DNA of 64,000 bases from an uncultured Ruminiclostridium sp. Its GTDB lineage: Bacteria; Bacillota; Clostridia; Oscillospirales; Ruminococcaceae. Below are positions 15,792-24,976 of the stretch, piece after piece. The notes under the pieces were generated by a model, which saw only the letters and a program-made list of their open reading frames with translations, ran no database searches and was not told where the DNA came from. Where the stretch lies: NCBI GenBank assembly GCA_944388385.1, contig CALXIO010000001.1, forward strand, positions 1 through 64,000, written 5' to 3'. Made by a program: the position numbers and the translations under genes. Position 1 is the stretch's first letter, and every line of letters starts with the position of its first letter.

Positions 15792-18185
15792 TTACATTTC
15801 GATTACGATGTCATTTTCAGCCTTTAAGATGCTGTCAAGAATGAGGATACCCTCAATCTTTTCACCGTTTACGGTAACGCTCTTAACACCATGCTCACTG
15901 CCGTTGGGGTTCTTTACCGTAACATGGAGTCTCTTACCTCTGAAGGTCTTGTCCATTGTGTATTCCTTCCATTCTGAGGGAATAGAGGGATCAATTACGA
16001 TACCCTTTGTTTCGGGGTTAAGACCTAAGATACCTTCAGTTGTACCTACCATTACTGTGGAGGCTGTACCTGTAAGCCAGTGAACGTGTGCACGGCCTGC
16101 AAAGGGGCTGTCCTTACCTTCAACGAACTGACCGTAAACATAGGGCTCAAGAACTCTGTGCTCTGCGTTGTCGTTGTAGGTTGCAGGAGCTGCTTCCTTC
16201 CAGTACTTGTATGCACGGTTACCGTGACCCAGCTTAGATTCAGCCAGGATAAGCCAGCCCTGGGGCTGAGAGAAGATACCTGCATTTTCCTTTGTGCACT
16301 TGTTGAAGCACTGCATCAGCGCACCGTCAAAGCCATGCTCAACATAGGGAGGATACATAACCATAGCGCCGTAGGGAGTGTTAAGCTCTCTTTCTACGCT
16401 GTCCATAGCCTTTTCGCCCTGTTCCTTTGTAGCAAAGCCGGAAATAACTGACCATGACTGGGGGTTAAGCCACATGGAAGCCTCGGGGTCTGTTCTCTGA
16501 CCGATAACAGTACCGTCCTCCTTGTAGCCTCTTATCCATCTGTCCTCGTTCCAGCAAGCGGAAAGGATTTCGTCTAACTTAGCCTTGATTTCATCAAGGT
16601 ATGCAACATACTCTGTATCGTTCTTTTCTACTGCGTAGGTTCTTAAAATCTTGATAGCATATACCAGCTGGAATGCAACGAAGGTGGATTCACCCTTCTT
16701 GCCAAGACGCAGACAGTCGTTCCAGTCTGCATGAAGTCCGGCAGGCATACCGTGGTTGCCGAGGTGGTTCATGGAGAACATGATAGCTCTCTTTAAGTGA
16801 TCGTATACTGTGCCCTTTTCTTCATCGTTGGCATAGTAGATTTCCTCATCAAGGAATGCGTGATCACCGCTTTCGGAGATGTACTTATATACTGTGGGGA
16901 ACAGCCATAAAGCATCATCTGCACGGTAGCTGGGGTGACCGGTTTCCTTAGCGTAGGGTGTATTCTCGTCATTTTCATCAGGGTGATTTTCATGACCTGC
17001 ATTGTGAGTATACTTTACAAGGGGAAGACCTGCACCGTTTGTAACCTGTGCTGAAAGCATGAATATGATCTGCTGCTTTGCCATTTCGGGAGCAAGGTGA
17101 ATTACACCCTGGATGTCCTGTACAGTATCACGGTAGCCAAAGCCGTTACGAAGACCACAATACTGGAAGGATGCTGCTCTTGACCAGATAAAGGTGATAA
17201 AGCAGTTGTATGCGTTCCATACGTTTACCATATTATTGAAGTCAGCATCGGGAGTGTTTACCTGGAGGTTGTTGAGCTTTGAATGCCAGTATTCCTTAAG
17301 CTCTGCAACTTCCTTCTCAACTACACCTGCTTCATTGTACTTAGCAATAATTTCAGCGGCAACAGCCTCAGGCTTCTGACCTAAGATAAAGGTGAATTCC
17401 TTTGTTTCGCCGGGAGCAAGCTCAACGTCGCTCTGTAAAGCGCCGCAGGAGTTGGTGTTGTAGTTTAAGTTGCCCTTAAGTCCTTCTTCGATACCCTTGG
17501 GGTCAGCGTAGCTTCTGTATGAGCCTACAAAGGCATCTCTGTCACCGCAGTAAGCGGAAACATCAGCTCTTGCAAGACCTAAAAATCTTTCGTTGTTGGG
17601 GTTCTTGAAGATCTCGTTCTGCTTCTGGAGAATGAAGTTACCCTTGAAGTAGGTACGGGTAATGAATAAGGTGTACTGAAGGTTTACCTGGTCCTGCTCG
17701 TAGTTGTTATCATTTACAAATTCGCAGTAGCCTGTAACGGATAACTTACGGGGCTTTGAATCCTTATTTGTTACCTTAGCTGCCCATACCTCATAGGTAG
17801 CATCCTTAGGAACATAGTAGGTAACCTCAGAAGCAATATCCTTATATTCTGAAGTAATTACTGTGTAAGCTGTACCGTGACGGCATTCGCTCTTGAACTG
17901 ATCAAGAGGCTTACAGCAGGGTGCCCATGAGGCTGACCAGAATTCATTGGTTTCAGCATCCTTGATATATACATATCTGCCGGGCTGATCGTTGGGAACG
18001 GAATTAAATCTGTAACGGATAACTCTTCCGTTAGCGCCGGACTTTACAAAGCTGTAACCGCCGGCATTGTTAGAAATGATAGCACCGTATTCAGGTGAGC
18101 CTAAGTAGTTGGCCCAGGCAGAGGGTGTATCGGGTCTTGTGATGACATATTCCTTATTTTCAAGGTCAAAATGTCCGTAGTTCAT
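15792..18185 (-). CDS. cbpA: Cellobiose phosphorylase (GH94)
   Basis: A 797-residue cytosolic enzyme that splits cellobiose with phosphate into glucose 1-phosphate and glucose. The N-terminal sandwich domain starts MNYGHFDLENKEYVI, then the (alpha/alpha)6 barrel carries HADWNDC, whose Asp490 is the general acid in this family, and the C-terminal jelly roll has HWLTGTASTVMVGTTEGILG. Length and the start are typical of cellobiose rather than cellodextrin or chitobiose phosphorylases. AAGGAGG precedes the ATG by 8 nt. Control by a cre-type box is likely. Codon use is that of a highly expressed gene. Confidence 0.93.
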   Translation of the reverse strand: MNYGHFDLENKEYVITRPDTPSAWANYLGSPEYGAIISNNAGGYSFVKSGANGRVIRYRFNSVPNDQPGRYVYIKDAETNEFWSASWAPCCKPLDQFKSECRHGTAYTVITSEYKDIASEVTYYVPKDATYEVWAAKVTNKDSKPRKLSVTGYCEFVNDNNYEQDQVNLQYTLFITRTYFKGNFILQKQNEIFKNPNNERFLGLARADVSAYCGDRDAFVGSYRSYADPKGIEEGLKGNLNYNTNSCGALQSDVELAPGETKEFTFILGQKPEAVAAEIIAKYNEAGVVEKEVAELKEYWHSKLNNLQVNTPDADFNNMVNVWNAYNCFITFIWSRAASFQYCGLRNGFGYRDTVQDIQGVIHLAPEMAKQQIIFMLSAQVTNGAGLPLVKYTHNAGHENHPDENDENTPYAKETGHPSYRADDALWLFPTVYKYISESGDHAFLDEEIYYANDEEKGTVYDHLKRAIMFSMNHLGNHGMPAGLHADWNDCLRLGKKGESTFVAFQLVYAIKILRTYAVEKNDTEYVAYLDEIKAKLDEILSACWNEDRWIRGYKEDGTVIGQRTDPEASMWLNPQSWSVISGFATKEQGEKAMDSVERELNTPYGAMVMYPPYVEHGFDGALMQCFNKCTKENAGIFSQPQGWLILAESKLGHGNRAYKYWKEAAPATYNDNAEHRVLEPYVYGQFVEGKDSPFAGRAHVHWLTGTASTVMVGTTEGILGLNPETKGIVIDPSIPSEWKEYTMDKTFRGKRLHVTVKNPNGSEHGVKSVTVNGEKIEGILILDSILKAENDIVIEM

Positions 18186-18223
18186 TGGTTTATCCTCCTT
18201 GTTCTATGTCATTTTCCGCCGAA

Positions 18224-18239
18224 AATGAAAACGATACCA
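18224..18239. promoter_or_regulatory. Consensus cre box (CcpA or LacI-family operator) for cbpA
   Basis: AATGAAAACGATACCA matches every position of the cre consensus WWTGNAARCGNWWNCA. It lies 20-36 nt downstream of the predicted cbpA start of transcription, a roadblock position. A second weaker box (GCGGAAAACGATTACC, 18242-18257) lies 18 bp away in the same phase, so a LacI-type sugar repressor is the alternative reader. Confidence 0.7.
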
Positions 18240-18266
18240 CAGCGGAAAACGATTACCTTAATTACA

Positions 18267-18295
18267 ATTATAGCAGTAATAATCCCCTATTTCAA
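18267..18295 (-). promoter_or_regulatory. Promoter of cbpA
   Basis: On the minus strand TTGAAA (18295-18290), 17-bp spacer and TATAAT (18272-18267). The leader is about 75 nt and contains both cre-like boxes. Confidence 0.8.
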
Positions 18296-18589
18296 GGGCG
18301 GTATTTTGCACAAATTTAACAGGTGGGATTTGTGGATATTAACGAGAGGGATGGTGGGGGAATGGCTGACGGGGGAAGGGAATAATAAGGGGGCGCATAG
18401 CCCCTTAACAGGGCGAGAGCCGACCTTTGCCCACATAGGGGCTATATACACCCCCTCCCTATGAGGGAGGGGGCGGGGGTGGGTGGAGAGAAGTCTGAAG
18501 CCGTTCAGATTGAACAGGGCGCATAGCCCCTTATGGGGGCTATAATTCCACCTTCGCCCGAAATAATAAAGGAGGTCGCACCGCCCCTT
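18296..18589. other. Non-coding GC-rich stretch with repeat modules
   Basis: No credible gene is seen. The GCATAGCCCCTTA module occurs at 18395 and 18521. Positions 18450-18480 form a CCCCCTCCCTATGAGGGAGGGGG hairpin, cited by position. The first copy of a 61-62-bp direct repeat spans 18521-18582. The translated frames are compositional artefacts. Confidence 0.6.
18521..18582 (+). repeat. Direct repeat DR1 flanking GC-rich repeat copy C
   Basis: GCATAGCCCCTTATGGGGGC and on through CGCCCGAAATAATAAAGGA to GTCGCACC. It recurs at 18728-18788 with about 85 per cent identity by eye. The pair brackets the core repeat at 18590-18703. Confidence 0.75.
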
Positions 18590-18703
18590 AACGGGGGTTT
18601 TAAGGGGGCTTGCCCCCTTAAAGCGGTCGCAGGGTGCTAGCCCCGATTTACTCCCCCTTCCCGAGGGGAAGAGGGGTAAGGTGGGTTGGGGTTGCCCCTC
18701 TGC
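18590..18703 (+). repeat. GC-rich dispersed repeat, copy C
   Basis: Same block order as copies A and B: AACGGGGGTTTTAAGGGGG, CTTGCCCCCTTAAA, GCGGTCGCAGGG, AGCCCCGATTTACTCCCC, TTCCCGAGGGGAAGAGGGG, GGTTGCCC. The 18661-18676 hairpin has compensatory differences from copy A, which suggests that the structure matters. Confidence 0.75.
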
Positions 18704-18727
18704 ACTTGTGCAGGAAAAAAGAGGTAC

Positions 18728-18788
18728 GCATAGCCCCTTATGGGGCTGTAATTCCGTCCTCGCCCGAAATAATAAAGGAACTCGCACC
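18728..18788 (+). repeat. Direct repeat DR2 flanking copy C
   Basis: GCATAGCCCCTTATGGGGCT through CGCCCGAAATAATAAAGGA to CTCGCACC. It matches DR1 at 18521-18582 in register. After it, 18790-18968 is AT-rich and holds nothing I can name before the S10 promoter. Confidence 0.75.
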
Positions 18789-18968
18789 TCCACTTAAAAA
18801 AGACACAATCCCCCAACGCTATATTATAATAGTATACCCACCCCAAAATCCACTAAATATAACACAATCCCCACAAAAACACACAACATCCAGTAATTAT
18901 GTATATTCTGCACAAAAACAGGTAAAAATACTGTCAAAAATTCTACATCTATAATTTTGTAAAAAACC

Positions 18969-18997
18969 TTGCAATTATAGGTATAATCCTGTATAAT
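18969..18997 (+). promoter_or_regulatory. Main promoter of the S10 ribosomal operon
   Basis: TTGCAA at 18969-18974, 17-bp spacer and TATAAT at 18992-18997. Transcription would start near 19004 and produce a leader of about 295 nt before rpsJ. Confidence 0.85.
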
Positions 18998-19003
18998 AGT
19001 GTT

Positions 19004-19298
19004 TGCACGCGTGAAGTGTGTACTGCGAAGATATGCTGAGATGTCTGAGGTTGCGGTTTTACCGGTAATTCAGACGGAGTATGTCCAGGAAATGGGCGAA
19101 AGCGGTCAGCAGGGAATACGGTATCAAGGATTTCTTTCCCGTCAAACGGGAAGGGTTGGTAATAACCAATACCCCCGGTGGAAAAATCCTATTTTGTATG
19201 GATACCAAAGAAACACCCGGCACAGTATGTTTAAATGACCGTATCCGTCGTCAAAAGACGGCGTTCCCCCGAAAATATTAAGAAAGGGAGATTTGAAA
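19004..19298 (+). promoter_or_regulatory. Long structured leader of the S10 operon
   Basis: About 295 nt without a convincing gene. Hairpins include TTCCCGTCAAACGGGAA near 19136-19153 and CCGTC...GACGG near 19245-19262. A 66-codon frame (19081-19281) exists, but its GGAG lies only 1-2 nt from the ATG and it has no family resemblance. The position suits an L4- or other r-protein-dependent leader, as known for S10 operons of other bacteria; this is inference. Confidence 0.5.
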
Positions 19299-19610
19299 AT
19301 GGCAGTTAAGGAAAAAGTGAGAATCAAGATCAAGGGCTACGAGCACTCAATCGTTGATGCTGCTGCTGCAAAGATTGTAGAAACAGCAAAGCGTACAGGC
19401 TCAAGAGTTGCAGGTCCTATTCCCCTTCCTACAAACAAGGAAGTAATCACGATCTTAAGAGCTGTACACAAGTACAAGGACAGCCGTGAGCAGTTCGAGC
19501 TCAGAACTCACAAGCGTCTTATCGACGTTATCCGCCCCACCAACAAGACAGTTGAAGCTTTAAAGAATCTTGAGCTTCCTGCAGGTGTGGAAATTTCTAT
19601 GGAGCTTTAA
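19299..19610 (+). CDS. rpsJ: 30S ribosomal protein S10 (NusE)
   Basis: A 103-residue protein with the S10 core [11 protein letters not shown] at the start and the RNA-contact loop GPIPLPT. S10 also acts as NusE in antitermination with NusA and NusB. ATG at 19299 has AAAGGGAG upstream; an in-frame TTG 6 nt before is too close to that site. First gene of the S10-spc-alpha run; the usual rpsL-rpsG-fusA-tuf genes are not directly upstream. Confidence 0.97.
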   Translation: MAVKEKVRIKIKGYEHSIVDAAAAKIVETAKRTGSRVAGPIPLPTNKEVITILRAVHKYKDSREQFELRTHKRLIDVIRPTNKTVEALKNLELPAGVEISMEL

Positions 19611-19619
19611 TCCATAGCG

Positions 19620-19714
19620 CAAGTTATGTTGGCTTAGCTTTAAAGTCAACCAATAACCGCGGCACCGGAAAAAAGCAGTATATCGGTGTCGGTGGTCATG
19701 TCGGGAAACCGACC
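19620..19714 (+). promoter_or_regulatory. Three-hairpin spacer before rplC
   Basis: The 130-nt gap between rpsJ and rplC holds GTTAT...ATAAC (19623-19657, with inner TTG/CAA pairs), GGCACCG...CGGTGTC (19661-19690) and GTCGG-GAAA-CCGAC (19700-19713). None has a U-tract, so they are not simple terminators. They could be processing or translational control sites. Confidence 0.55.
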
Positions 19715-19740
19715 AATAACCTAAAAGGAGGATTTAATCC

Positions 19741-20376
19741 ATGACTAAGGGATTAATCGGAAAGAAAATCGGTATGACACAGATTTTCGACGAAGCAGGT
19801 AAGGTAATACCTGTTACCGTTATCGAAGCAGGTCCTTGCGTAGTTACTCAGGTAAAGACCGATGATAACGATGGCTACACAGCCGTACAGTTAGGCTACG
19901 GAGATGTTTCTCCCAAGCACGTAAACAAGCCCATGGCAGGTCACTTCAAGAAGAACGACCTCCCCTTCAAGAGAACCTTAAAGGAATTCAGATTAGATGA
20001 CGTAAGCGCAGTAAACGTAGGCGACATCATCAAGGCTGATGTATTTGCAGCAGGCGATATTATCGACGTAAGCGGCGTTAGCAAGGGTAAGGGCTTCCAG
20101 GGCGCAATCAAGCGTCACAATCAGCACAGACTTAAGGAAACTCACGGTACAGGTCCTGTTGTAAGGCAGGCAGGTTCAATGGGCGCATGTTCATCCCCTT
20201 CAAGAATCTTCAAGGGTAAGGGCATGGCAGGTCACATGGGTGCTGAAAATGTTACAGTTCAGAATCTCGTGATCGTAAAGATCGATGCAGAAAACAATCT
20301 TATCGCAATCAAGGGTGCTGTTCCCGGCCCTAAGGGCGGAGTAGTTTGCATTACCGATGCGGTTAAGAAAGCGTAA
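19741..20376 (+). CDS. rplC: 50S ribosomal protein L3
   Basis: A 211-residue protein starting [18 protein letters not shown]. It carries the central extension [13 protein letters not shown] and the loop [23 protein letters not shown] (given by its ends), which reaches the peptidyl transferase centre. AAAGGAGG precedes the ATG. It is an early assembly protein of the large subunit. Confidence 0.97.
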   Translation: MTKGLIGKKIGMTQIFDEAGKVIPVTVIEAGPCVVTQVKTDDNDGYTAVQLGYGDVSPKHVNKPMAGHFKKNDLPFKRTLKEFRLDDVSAVNVGDIIKADVFAAGDIIDVSGVSKGKGFQGAIKRHNQHRLKETHGTGPVVRQAGSMGACSSPSRIFKGKGMAGHMGAENVTVQNLVIVKIDAENNLIAIKGAVPGPKGGVVCITDAVKKA

Positions 20377-20390
20377 GGAGGAGGATTTAT

Positions 20391-21011
20391 ATGGCAAAAG
20401 TATCAGTTTATGATATGACAGGAGCTGTTGTATCCGACCTTGAGCTTAATGACAATGTATTCGGCATTGAGCCCAATGCAGTTGTTATGCACGCCGCAGT
20501 AGTAAATTACCTGGCTAATCAGCGTCAGGGCACACAGTCCACACTTACCAGAACAGAGGTAAGAGGCGGCGGTAGAAAGCCTTGGCGTCAGAAGGGTACA
20601 GGCCACGCAAGACAGGGCTCAATCAGAGCTCCCCAGTGGACACACGGTGGTGTTGCTTTAGGTCCCAAGCCCAGAAGCTACAGATACACACTTAATAAGA
20701 AGGTAAAGAGACTTGCATTAAAGTCTGCACTTTCTTCAAAGGTACTTGACAACAACATGATCGTTGTTGATGCGATTAAGACCGATGAATACAAGACAAA
20801 GACAATAGTTAATATGCTGAAGGCTCTCAGTGCTGATAAGGCTCTTATCGTTCTTAACAGCGTTGATGAGAAGGTTATCAAGAGCGCCGCTAATATTCCC
20901 GGCGTAAAGACAACTCAGGCAAACACTCTTAACGTATACGACATCTTAAAGTACAATAAGTGCATTATTGTTAAGGATGCCGTTGCAACTATCGAGGAGG
21001 TGTACGCATAA
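20391..21011 (+). CDS. rplD: 50S ribosomal protein L4
   Basis: A 206-residue protein. The extended exit-tunnel loop is seen as [18 protein letters not shown] through [14 protein letters not shown]. In E. coli L4 also represses its own operon by binding the S10 leader; the leader here is long enough for such control, but no binding site can be identified. Its TAA overlaps the ATG of rplW by one base, which indicates coupling. Confidence 0.97.
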   Translation: MAKVSVYDMTGAVVSDLELNDNVFGIEPNAVVMHAAVVNYLANQRQGTQSTLTRTEVRGGGRKPWRQKGTGHARQGSIRAPQWTHGGVALGPKPRSYRYTLNKKVKRLALKSALSSKVLDNNMIVVDAIKTDEYKTKTIVNMLKALSADKALIVLNSVDEKVIKSAANIPGVKTTQANTLNVYDILKYNKCIIVKDAVATIEEVYA

Positions 21012-21310
21012 TGGCAAAGCTTGCTTATGATATCATTATCAAGCCCATCATCACAGAAAAGAGCATGGAAATGCTTGTACAGGGCAAGTACACTTTCAAG
21101 GTTGCCAAGGATGCAAACAAGATCGAGATAGCTAAGGCTGTCGAGGCTCTCTTCCCCGGCGTTAAGGTAGCTAAGGTAAACACCATAAACTGCCGCGGCG
21201 TAATGAAGAGAATGGGTCGTAACCAGGGCTACACAGCTTCCTGGAAGAAGGCAATCGTAACTCTTGCTGAAGGCTCTAAGACAATCGAGTTCTTCGATGG
21301 AATGATATAA
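21011..21310 (+). CDS. rplW: 50S ribosomal protein L23
   Basis: A 99-residue protein with the conserved [14 protein letters not shown] start and the C-terminal [13 protein letters not shown] strand. L23 forms the docking site for trigger factor and SRP at the tunnel exit. It overlaps rplD by one base (TAATG). Confidence 0.96.
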   Translation: MAKLAYDIIIKPIITEKSMEMLVQGKYTFKVAKDANKIEIAKAVEALFPGVKVAKVNTINCRGVMKRMGRNQGYTASWKKAIVTLAEGSKTIEFFDGMI

Positions 21311-21324
21311 AGGAGTGATAAATA

Positions 21325-22158
21325 ATGGCTATTAAGACTTACAAACCTGTCACCCCCGGTCGCAGAGGCATGACCTGCACCGATTACAGCGTTCTTTCCA
21401 AGGTAGAACCTGAAAGAAGCCTTCTTGAAACATTAAAGAAGCACTCCGGTCGTAACAGCTACGGTAGAATCACTGTAAGACACAAGGGCGGCGCACAGAG
21501 AAGAAAGTATCGTGTAATTGACTTTAAGAGAAACAAGCTCGGCATGAACGCTGAGGTTATGACTCTTGAGTACGATCCCAATCGTTCCGCTTTCATCGCA
21601 CTTATTCAGTACGAGGACGGCGAAAAGAGATATATAATTGCTCCCGACGGCTTAAAGGTAGGCGACAAGGTAAGAAGCGGTTCCGATGCTGATATCAAGC
21701 CCGGTAACGCACTTGCACTTGCTGATATCCCCGTTGGTACAGTAATTCACAACATTGAGCTTTATCCCGGTAAGGGCGGCCAGCTTGTTCGTTCAGCCGG
21801 CAACATGGCTCAGCTTATGGCTAAGGAAAACGGATACGCACTTTTAAGACTCCCCAGCGGTGAGTTAAGAAATGTTTCCGATAAGTGCATGGCTACTATC
21901 GGCGTTGTATCAAACCTTGACCACGAAAACGTAAACTACGGTAAAGCAGGTCGTATGCGTCACAAGGGCGTAAGACCTACAGTAAGAGGTTCTGTAATGA
22001 ACCCCAATGACCACCCCCACGGCGGTGGTGAAGGTAAGTCACCTGTTGGTCGTCCCGGACCTGTTACCCCCTGGGGTAAGCCCGCTCTCGGTAAGAAGAC
22101 CAGAAAGGTCGGCAAGAGCACCGATAAGTTTATTGTTAAGAGAAGAAACGGTAAGTAA
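21325..22158 (+). CDS. rplB: 50S ribosomal protein L2
   Basis: A 277-residue, highly basic protein. It has [20 protein letters not shown] in the OB fold, the SH3-like middle domain, and the C-terminal [17 protein letters not shown] loop whose histidine is important for peptidyl transfer and subunit joining. Its length is the bacterial norm. Confidence 0.97.
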   Translation: MAIKTYKPVTPGRRGMTCTDYSVLSKVEPERSLLETLKKHSGRNSYGRITVRHKGGAQRRKYRVIDFKRNKLGMNAEVMTLEYDPNRSAFIALIQYEDGEKRYIIAPDGLKVGDKVRSGSDADIKPGNALALADIPVGTVIHNIELYPGKGGQLVRSAGNMAQLMAKENGYALLRLPSGELRNVSDKCMATIGVVSNLDHENVNYGKAGRMRHKGVRPTVRGSVMNPNDHPHGGGEGKSPVGRPGPVTPWGKPALGKKTRKVGKSTDKFIVKRRNGK

Positions 22159-22173
22159 TACCGACAAGTCATT

Positions 22174-22226
22174 GTTAATAAGTGCGGCGTTAGTCATAGT
22201 GACTGTAATGCCGCCGCACATTAACT
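22174..22226 (+). promoter_or_regulatory. Long hairpin between rplB and rpsS
   Basis: GTTAAT/ATTAAC outer arms enclose GTGCGGC (22182-22188) pairing with GCCGCCGCAC (22210-22219) and an inner AGTCA/TGACT. There is no U-tract. The structure occupies most of the 95-nt gap and could stabilise or process the mRNA. Confidence 0.6.
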
Positions 22227-22253
22227 TGCAATTCACTTGAAAGGAAAAAAATA

Positions 22254-22529
22254 ATGAGCAGAAGTATTAAGAAGGGACCTTACGTGCAGGAAGCTCTCAT
22301 GAAGAGAGTGCTCGCTATGAACGAGGCCGGCGAAAAGAAGGTTTTAAAGACCTGGAGCCGTTCAAGCACAATTTTCCCTGATTTCGTTGGACACACATTT
22401 GCCGTACATGACGGCAGAAAGCACGTACCCGTATATGTGACTGAAGATATGGTAGGTCATAAGCTGGGTGAGTTTGCTCCTACAAGAACCTATAAGGGTC
22501 ATGCAGGAAGCAAGACATCAAATAAGTAA
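22254..22529 (+). CDS. rpsS: 30S ribosomal protein S19
   Basis: A 91-residue protein beginning [19 protein letters not shown]. It carries [21 protein letters not shown] and [16 protein letters not shown], standard S19 motifs that bind the 16S rRNA head near S13. It is the first gene after the long rplB-rpsS hairpin. Confidence 0.97.
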   Translation: MSRSIKKGPYVQEALMKRVLAMNEAGEKKVLKTWSRSSTIFPDFVGHTFAVHDGRKHVPVYVTEDMVGHKLGEFAPTRTYKGHAGSKTSNK

Positions 22530-22542
22530 GGAGGAGTAAACC

Positions 22543-22878
22543 ATGGAGGCAAGAGCAGAACTCAGACAGGTTCGCATTTCTCCTCGTAAGGTTGGCATTG
22601 TTCTTGATCTTATCAGAAACAAGCCCTGCGATATGGCGATTGCGATCTTAAAGCATACACCCAAGTCAGCGAGCGAGCCTTTATTAAAGCTCCTCAAGTC
22701 GGCAATGGCAAACGCTGAAAACAACCACAACATGGACGTATCCAAGTGCTATGTTTCAAGCTGCCACGTAGGTGCCGGCGTTACCTTAAAGAGAATCAGA
22801 CCTAAGGATCACGGAAGAGCACATCGTATTCTCAAGAGAACTTCCAACATCGTATTGGTTGTAAAAGAAGCTGAATAA
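22543..22878 (+). CDS. rplV: 50S ribosomal protein L22
   Basis: A 111-residue protein with [17 protein letters not shown] and the tunnel hairpin followed by [20 protein letters not shown]. The loop lines the exit tunnel where macrolides bind and SecM-like arrest peptides act. GGAGGAG lies before the ATG. Confidence 0.97.
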   Translation: MEARAELRQVRISPRKVGIVLDLIRNKPCDMAIAILKHTPKSASEPLLKLLKSAMANAENNHNMDVSKCYVSSCHVGAGVTLKRIRPKDHGRAHRILKRTSNIVLVVKEAE

Positions 22879-22889
22879 GGAGGAGCACA

Positions 22890-23666
22890 ATGGGACAGAA
22901 AGTTAATCCTCACGGTCTCAGAGTCGGAGTTATCAAGGACTGGGATTCCCGCTGGTACGCAGGCAAATCCACTTTCGGCGATACACTCGTAGAGGACTAC
23001 AAAATCCGTGATTATATCATCAACAAGAGAATGCTCAACAAGGCAAACGGCGAAAAGTCAGATCAGCAGCTCTCAAGAGCAGCAGGTATTGCCGATGTAG
23101 AAATTGAGCGTACAGCAGATAAGGTTAAGATCCACATTCACACCTCAAAGCCCGGTATGCTTATCGGTTCTAAGGGTGCTGAGATTGAAAAGCTCCGCGC
23201 AGAGATCTCCAAGATCGCAGGCGGCAAGGATATTAACCTCAACATTGTAGAAGTTAAGAACCCCGATATGAACGCTAAGCTTGTAGCTGAAAACATTGCT
23301 ATGCAGCTTGAACAGCGTGTATCCTTCAGAAGAGCTATGAAGGGTTGCATCGGCAGAACAATGAAGAGTGGTGCCAAGGGTATCAAGACAATGGTAAGCG
23401 GCCGTCTCGGCGGTGCTGAAATTGCACGTAGCGAAAGCTACCACGAGGGTACAATTCCTCTTCAGACATTAAGAGCAGACATCGATTACGGTGTTGCAAG
23501 AGCTAACACAACCTACGGCGTTATCGGCGTTAAGGTTTGGATCTACAAGGGCGAAGTTTTAAAGGGTGAAATTCCTGCACAGAAGACAGCAGAAAAGCCC
23601 CGTCGTCGTAACAACGACAGACCTCGTAAGCCCAGAGCAGAGAAAAAAGAAGGAGGTAATGCATAA
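22890..23666 (+). CDS. rpsC: 30S ribosomal protein S3
   Basis: A 258-residue protein, longer than the E. coli form of 233. It has the KH motif [17 protein letters not shown] and the C-terminal domain through [15 protein letters not shown]. The extra length is a basic, disordered-looking tail rich in R, K and P ([19 protein letters not shown]). S3 contributes to mRNA entry and helicase activity. The stop overlaps rplP by one base. Confidence 0.97.
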   Translation: MGQKVNPHGLRVGVIKDWDSRWYAGKSTFGDTLVEDYKIRDYIINKRMLNKANGEKSDQQLSRAAGIADVEIERTADKVKIHIHTSKPGMLIGSKGAEIEKLRAEISKIAGGKDINLNIVEVKNPDMNAKLVAENIAMQLEQRVSFRRAMKGCIGRTMKSGAKGIKTMVSGRLGGAEIARSESYHEGTIPLQTLRADIDYGVARANTTYGVIGVKVWIYKGEVLKGEIPAQKTAEKPRRRNNDRPRKPRAEKKEGGNA

Positions 23667-24088
23667 TGCTGCTTCCAAAGAGAGTAAAATACAGAAGAGT
23701 ACAGCGTGGCCGTCTCACCGGTAAAGCAACACGTGGTAATGTAGTAAGCCACGGTCAGTACGGTTTACAGGCACTTGAGCCCGCATGGATCACTTCAAAT
23801 CAGATCGAGGCAGCCCGTATCGCCATGACACGTTACATCAAGCGTGGTGGTCAGGTATGGATCAAGATCTTCCCCGACAAGCCCATCACAGAAAAGCCTG
23901 CTGAAACCCGAATGGGTTCAGGTAAAGGTTCACCTGAGTATTGGGTAGCAGTAGTTAAGCCCGGCCGTGTAATGTTTGAAATTGCCGGCGTTCCCGAGGA
24001 AACTGCAAGAGAGGCTATGCGTCTTGCTATGCACAAGCTTCCCATCAAGTGCAAGTTCATTACTAAGGAAACCGGAGGTGAGCAGTAA
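23666..24088 (+). CDS. rplP: 50S ribosomal protein L16
   Basis: A 140-residue protein starting [19 protein letters not shown], with [20 protein letters not shown] in the form [21 protein letters not shown]16 organises the A-site region of 23S rRNA. It overlaps rpsC and rpmC by one base each (TAATG), so the three are translationally coupled. Confidence 0.97.
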   Translation: MLLPKRVKYRRVQRGRLTGKATRGNVVSHGQYGLQALEPAWITSNQIEAARIAMTRYIKRGGQVWIKIFPDKPITEKPAETRMGSGKGSPEYWVAVVKPGRVMFEIAGVPEETAREAMRLAMHKLPIKCKFITKETGGEQ

Positions 24089-24285
24089 TGAAGGTTAAAG
24101 AGATCAGAGAGCTTACAGAATTAGAGCTTGACAAGAAGCTTTTAGAGCTTAAACAGGAATTATTCAACCTCCGTTTTCAGCTCGCCGTAAACAAGCTTGA
24201 CAATCCCACAAGAATAAATGCGGTTAAGAAAGAAATCGCAGTAGTTAAGACAGTTCAGCGTGAGCGTGAACTGGCTGCTAAGTAA
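24088..24285 (+). CDS. rpmC: 50S ribosomal protein L29
   Basis: A 65-residue helical hairpin protein, [18 protein letters not shown] then [18 protein letters not shown]. It sits near L23 at the tunnel exit. The ATG overlaps the rplP stop. Confidence 0.96.
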   Translation: MKVKEIRELTELELDKKLLELKQELFNLRFQLAVNKLDNPTRINAVKKEIAVVKTVQRERELAAK

Positions 24286-24302
24286 GAGAGGAGGAACTGA
24301 CT

Positions 24303-24560
24303 TTGAGCGAGAGAAATTTAAGAAAGACCAGAGTTGGTAAGGTAGTAAGCAACAAGATGGACAAGACCATTGTAGTAGCTATCGAGGACAATGTCCGCCA
24401 CCCTCTTTATAAGAAGATCATCAAGCGTACAATTAAGTTCAAGGCGCATGACGAAAACAACGAATGCAACATCGGTGACAAGGTTGAGATCATGGAGACA
24501 AGACCTCTTTCAAAGGATAAGAGATGGCGTCTCATCAACATCATCGAAAAGGCTAAGTAA
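24303..24560 (+). CDS. rpsQ: 30S ribosomal protein S17
   Basis: An 85-residue OB-fold protein with [21 protein letters not shown] and the C-terminal [17 protein letters not shown]. It starts at TTG (24303), 8 nt after GAGGAGG; no in-frame ATG fits. It is a primary 16S rRNA binder. Confidence 0.95.
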   Translation: MSERNLRKTRVGKVVSNKMDKTIVVAIEDNVRHPLYKKIIKRTIKFKAHDENNECNIGDKVEIMETRPLSKDKRWRLINIIEKAK

Positions 24561-24595
24561 TTCGATATAAAATTTATCGGAAGGAGAATATATCC

Positions 24596-24964
24596 ATGAT
24601 TCAGATGCAGACACGCATGAAGGTTGCGGATAACACAGGCGCTAAAGAGCTTATGTGCATCAGAGTACTTGGCGGTACACGCAGAAAGTACGCTAACATA
24701 GGCGACGTGGTTGTAGCTTCTGTAAAGAAGGCAAGCCCCGGCGGCACTGTTAAGAAGGGTGACGTAGTAAAGTGCGTTATCGTTCGTTCAGCAACAGGTA
24801 TCAGACGTGACGACGGCACATACATCCGTTTTGATGAAAATGCAGCCGTTATTATAAAGGAAGATAAGAACCCCAGAGGAACCCGTATCTTTGGGCCCGT
24901 AGCCAGAGAGCTTCGTGAGAAGGACTACACAAAGATCCTTTCTCTTGCTCCCGAAGTATTATAA
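24596..24964 (+). CDS. rplN: 50S ribosomal protein L14
   Basis: A 122-residue protein, [19 protein letters not shown] with the signature [15 protein letters not shown]. It contributes to the intersubunit bridge with 16S helix 14. GGAAGGAG precedes the ATG. First gene of the spc part after the S10 part. Confidence 0.97.
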   Translation: MIQMQTRMKVADNTGAKELMCIRVLGGTRRKYANIGDVVVASVKKASPGGTVKKGDVVKCVIVRSATGIRRDDGTYIRFDENAAVIIKEDKNPRGTRIFGPVARELREKDYTKILSLAPEVL

Positions 24965-24976
24965 TCGGAGGTCGCT

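Noticed and set aside
16080..16451. Antisense ORF of 123 codons in the cellobiose phosphorylase gene
   Set aside because: It is a shadow of a strongly conserved GH94 gene and has no ribosome site or domain.
19081..19281. A 66-codon gene in the S10 leader
   Set aside because: The GGAG is too close to the ATG, the frame ends within the hairpin area before rpsJ and it matches no family I know. Kept only as something to test.
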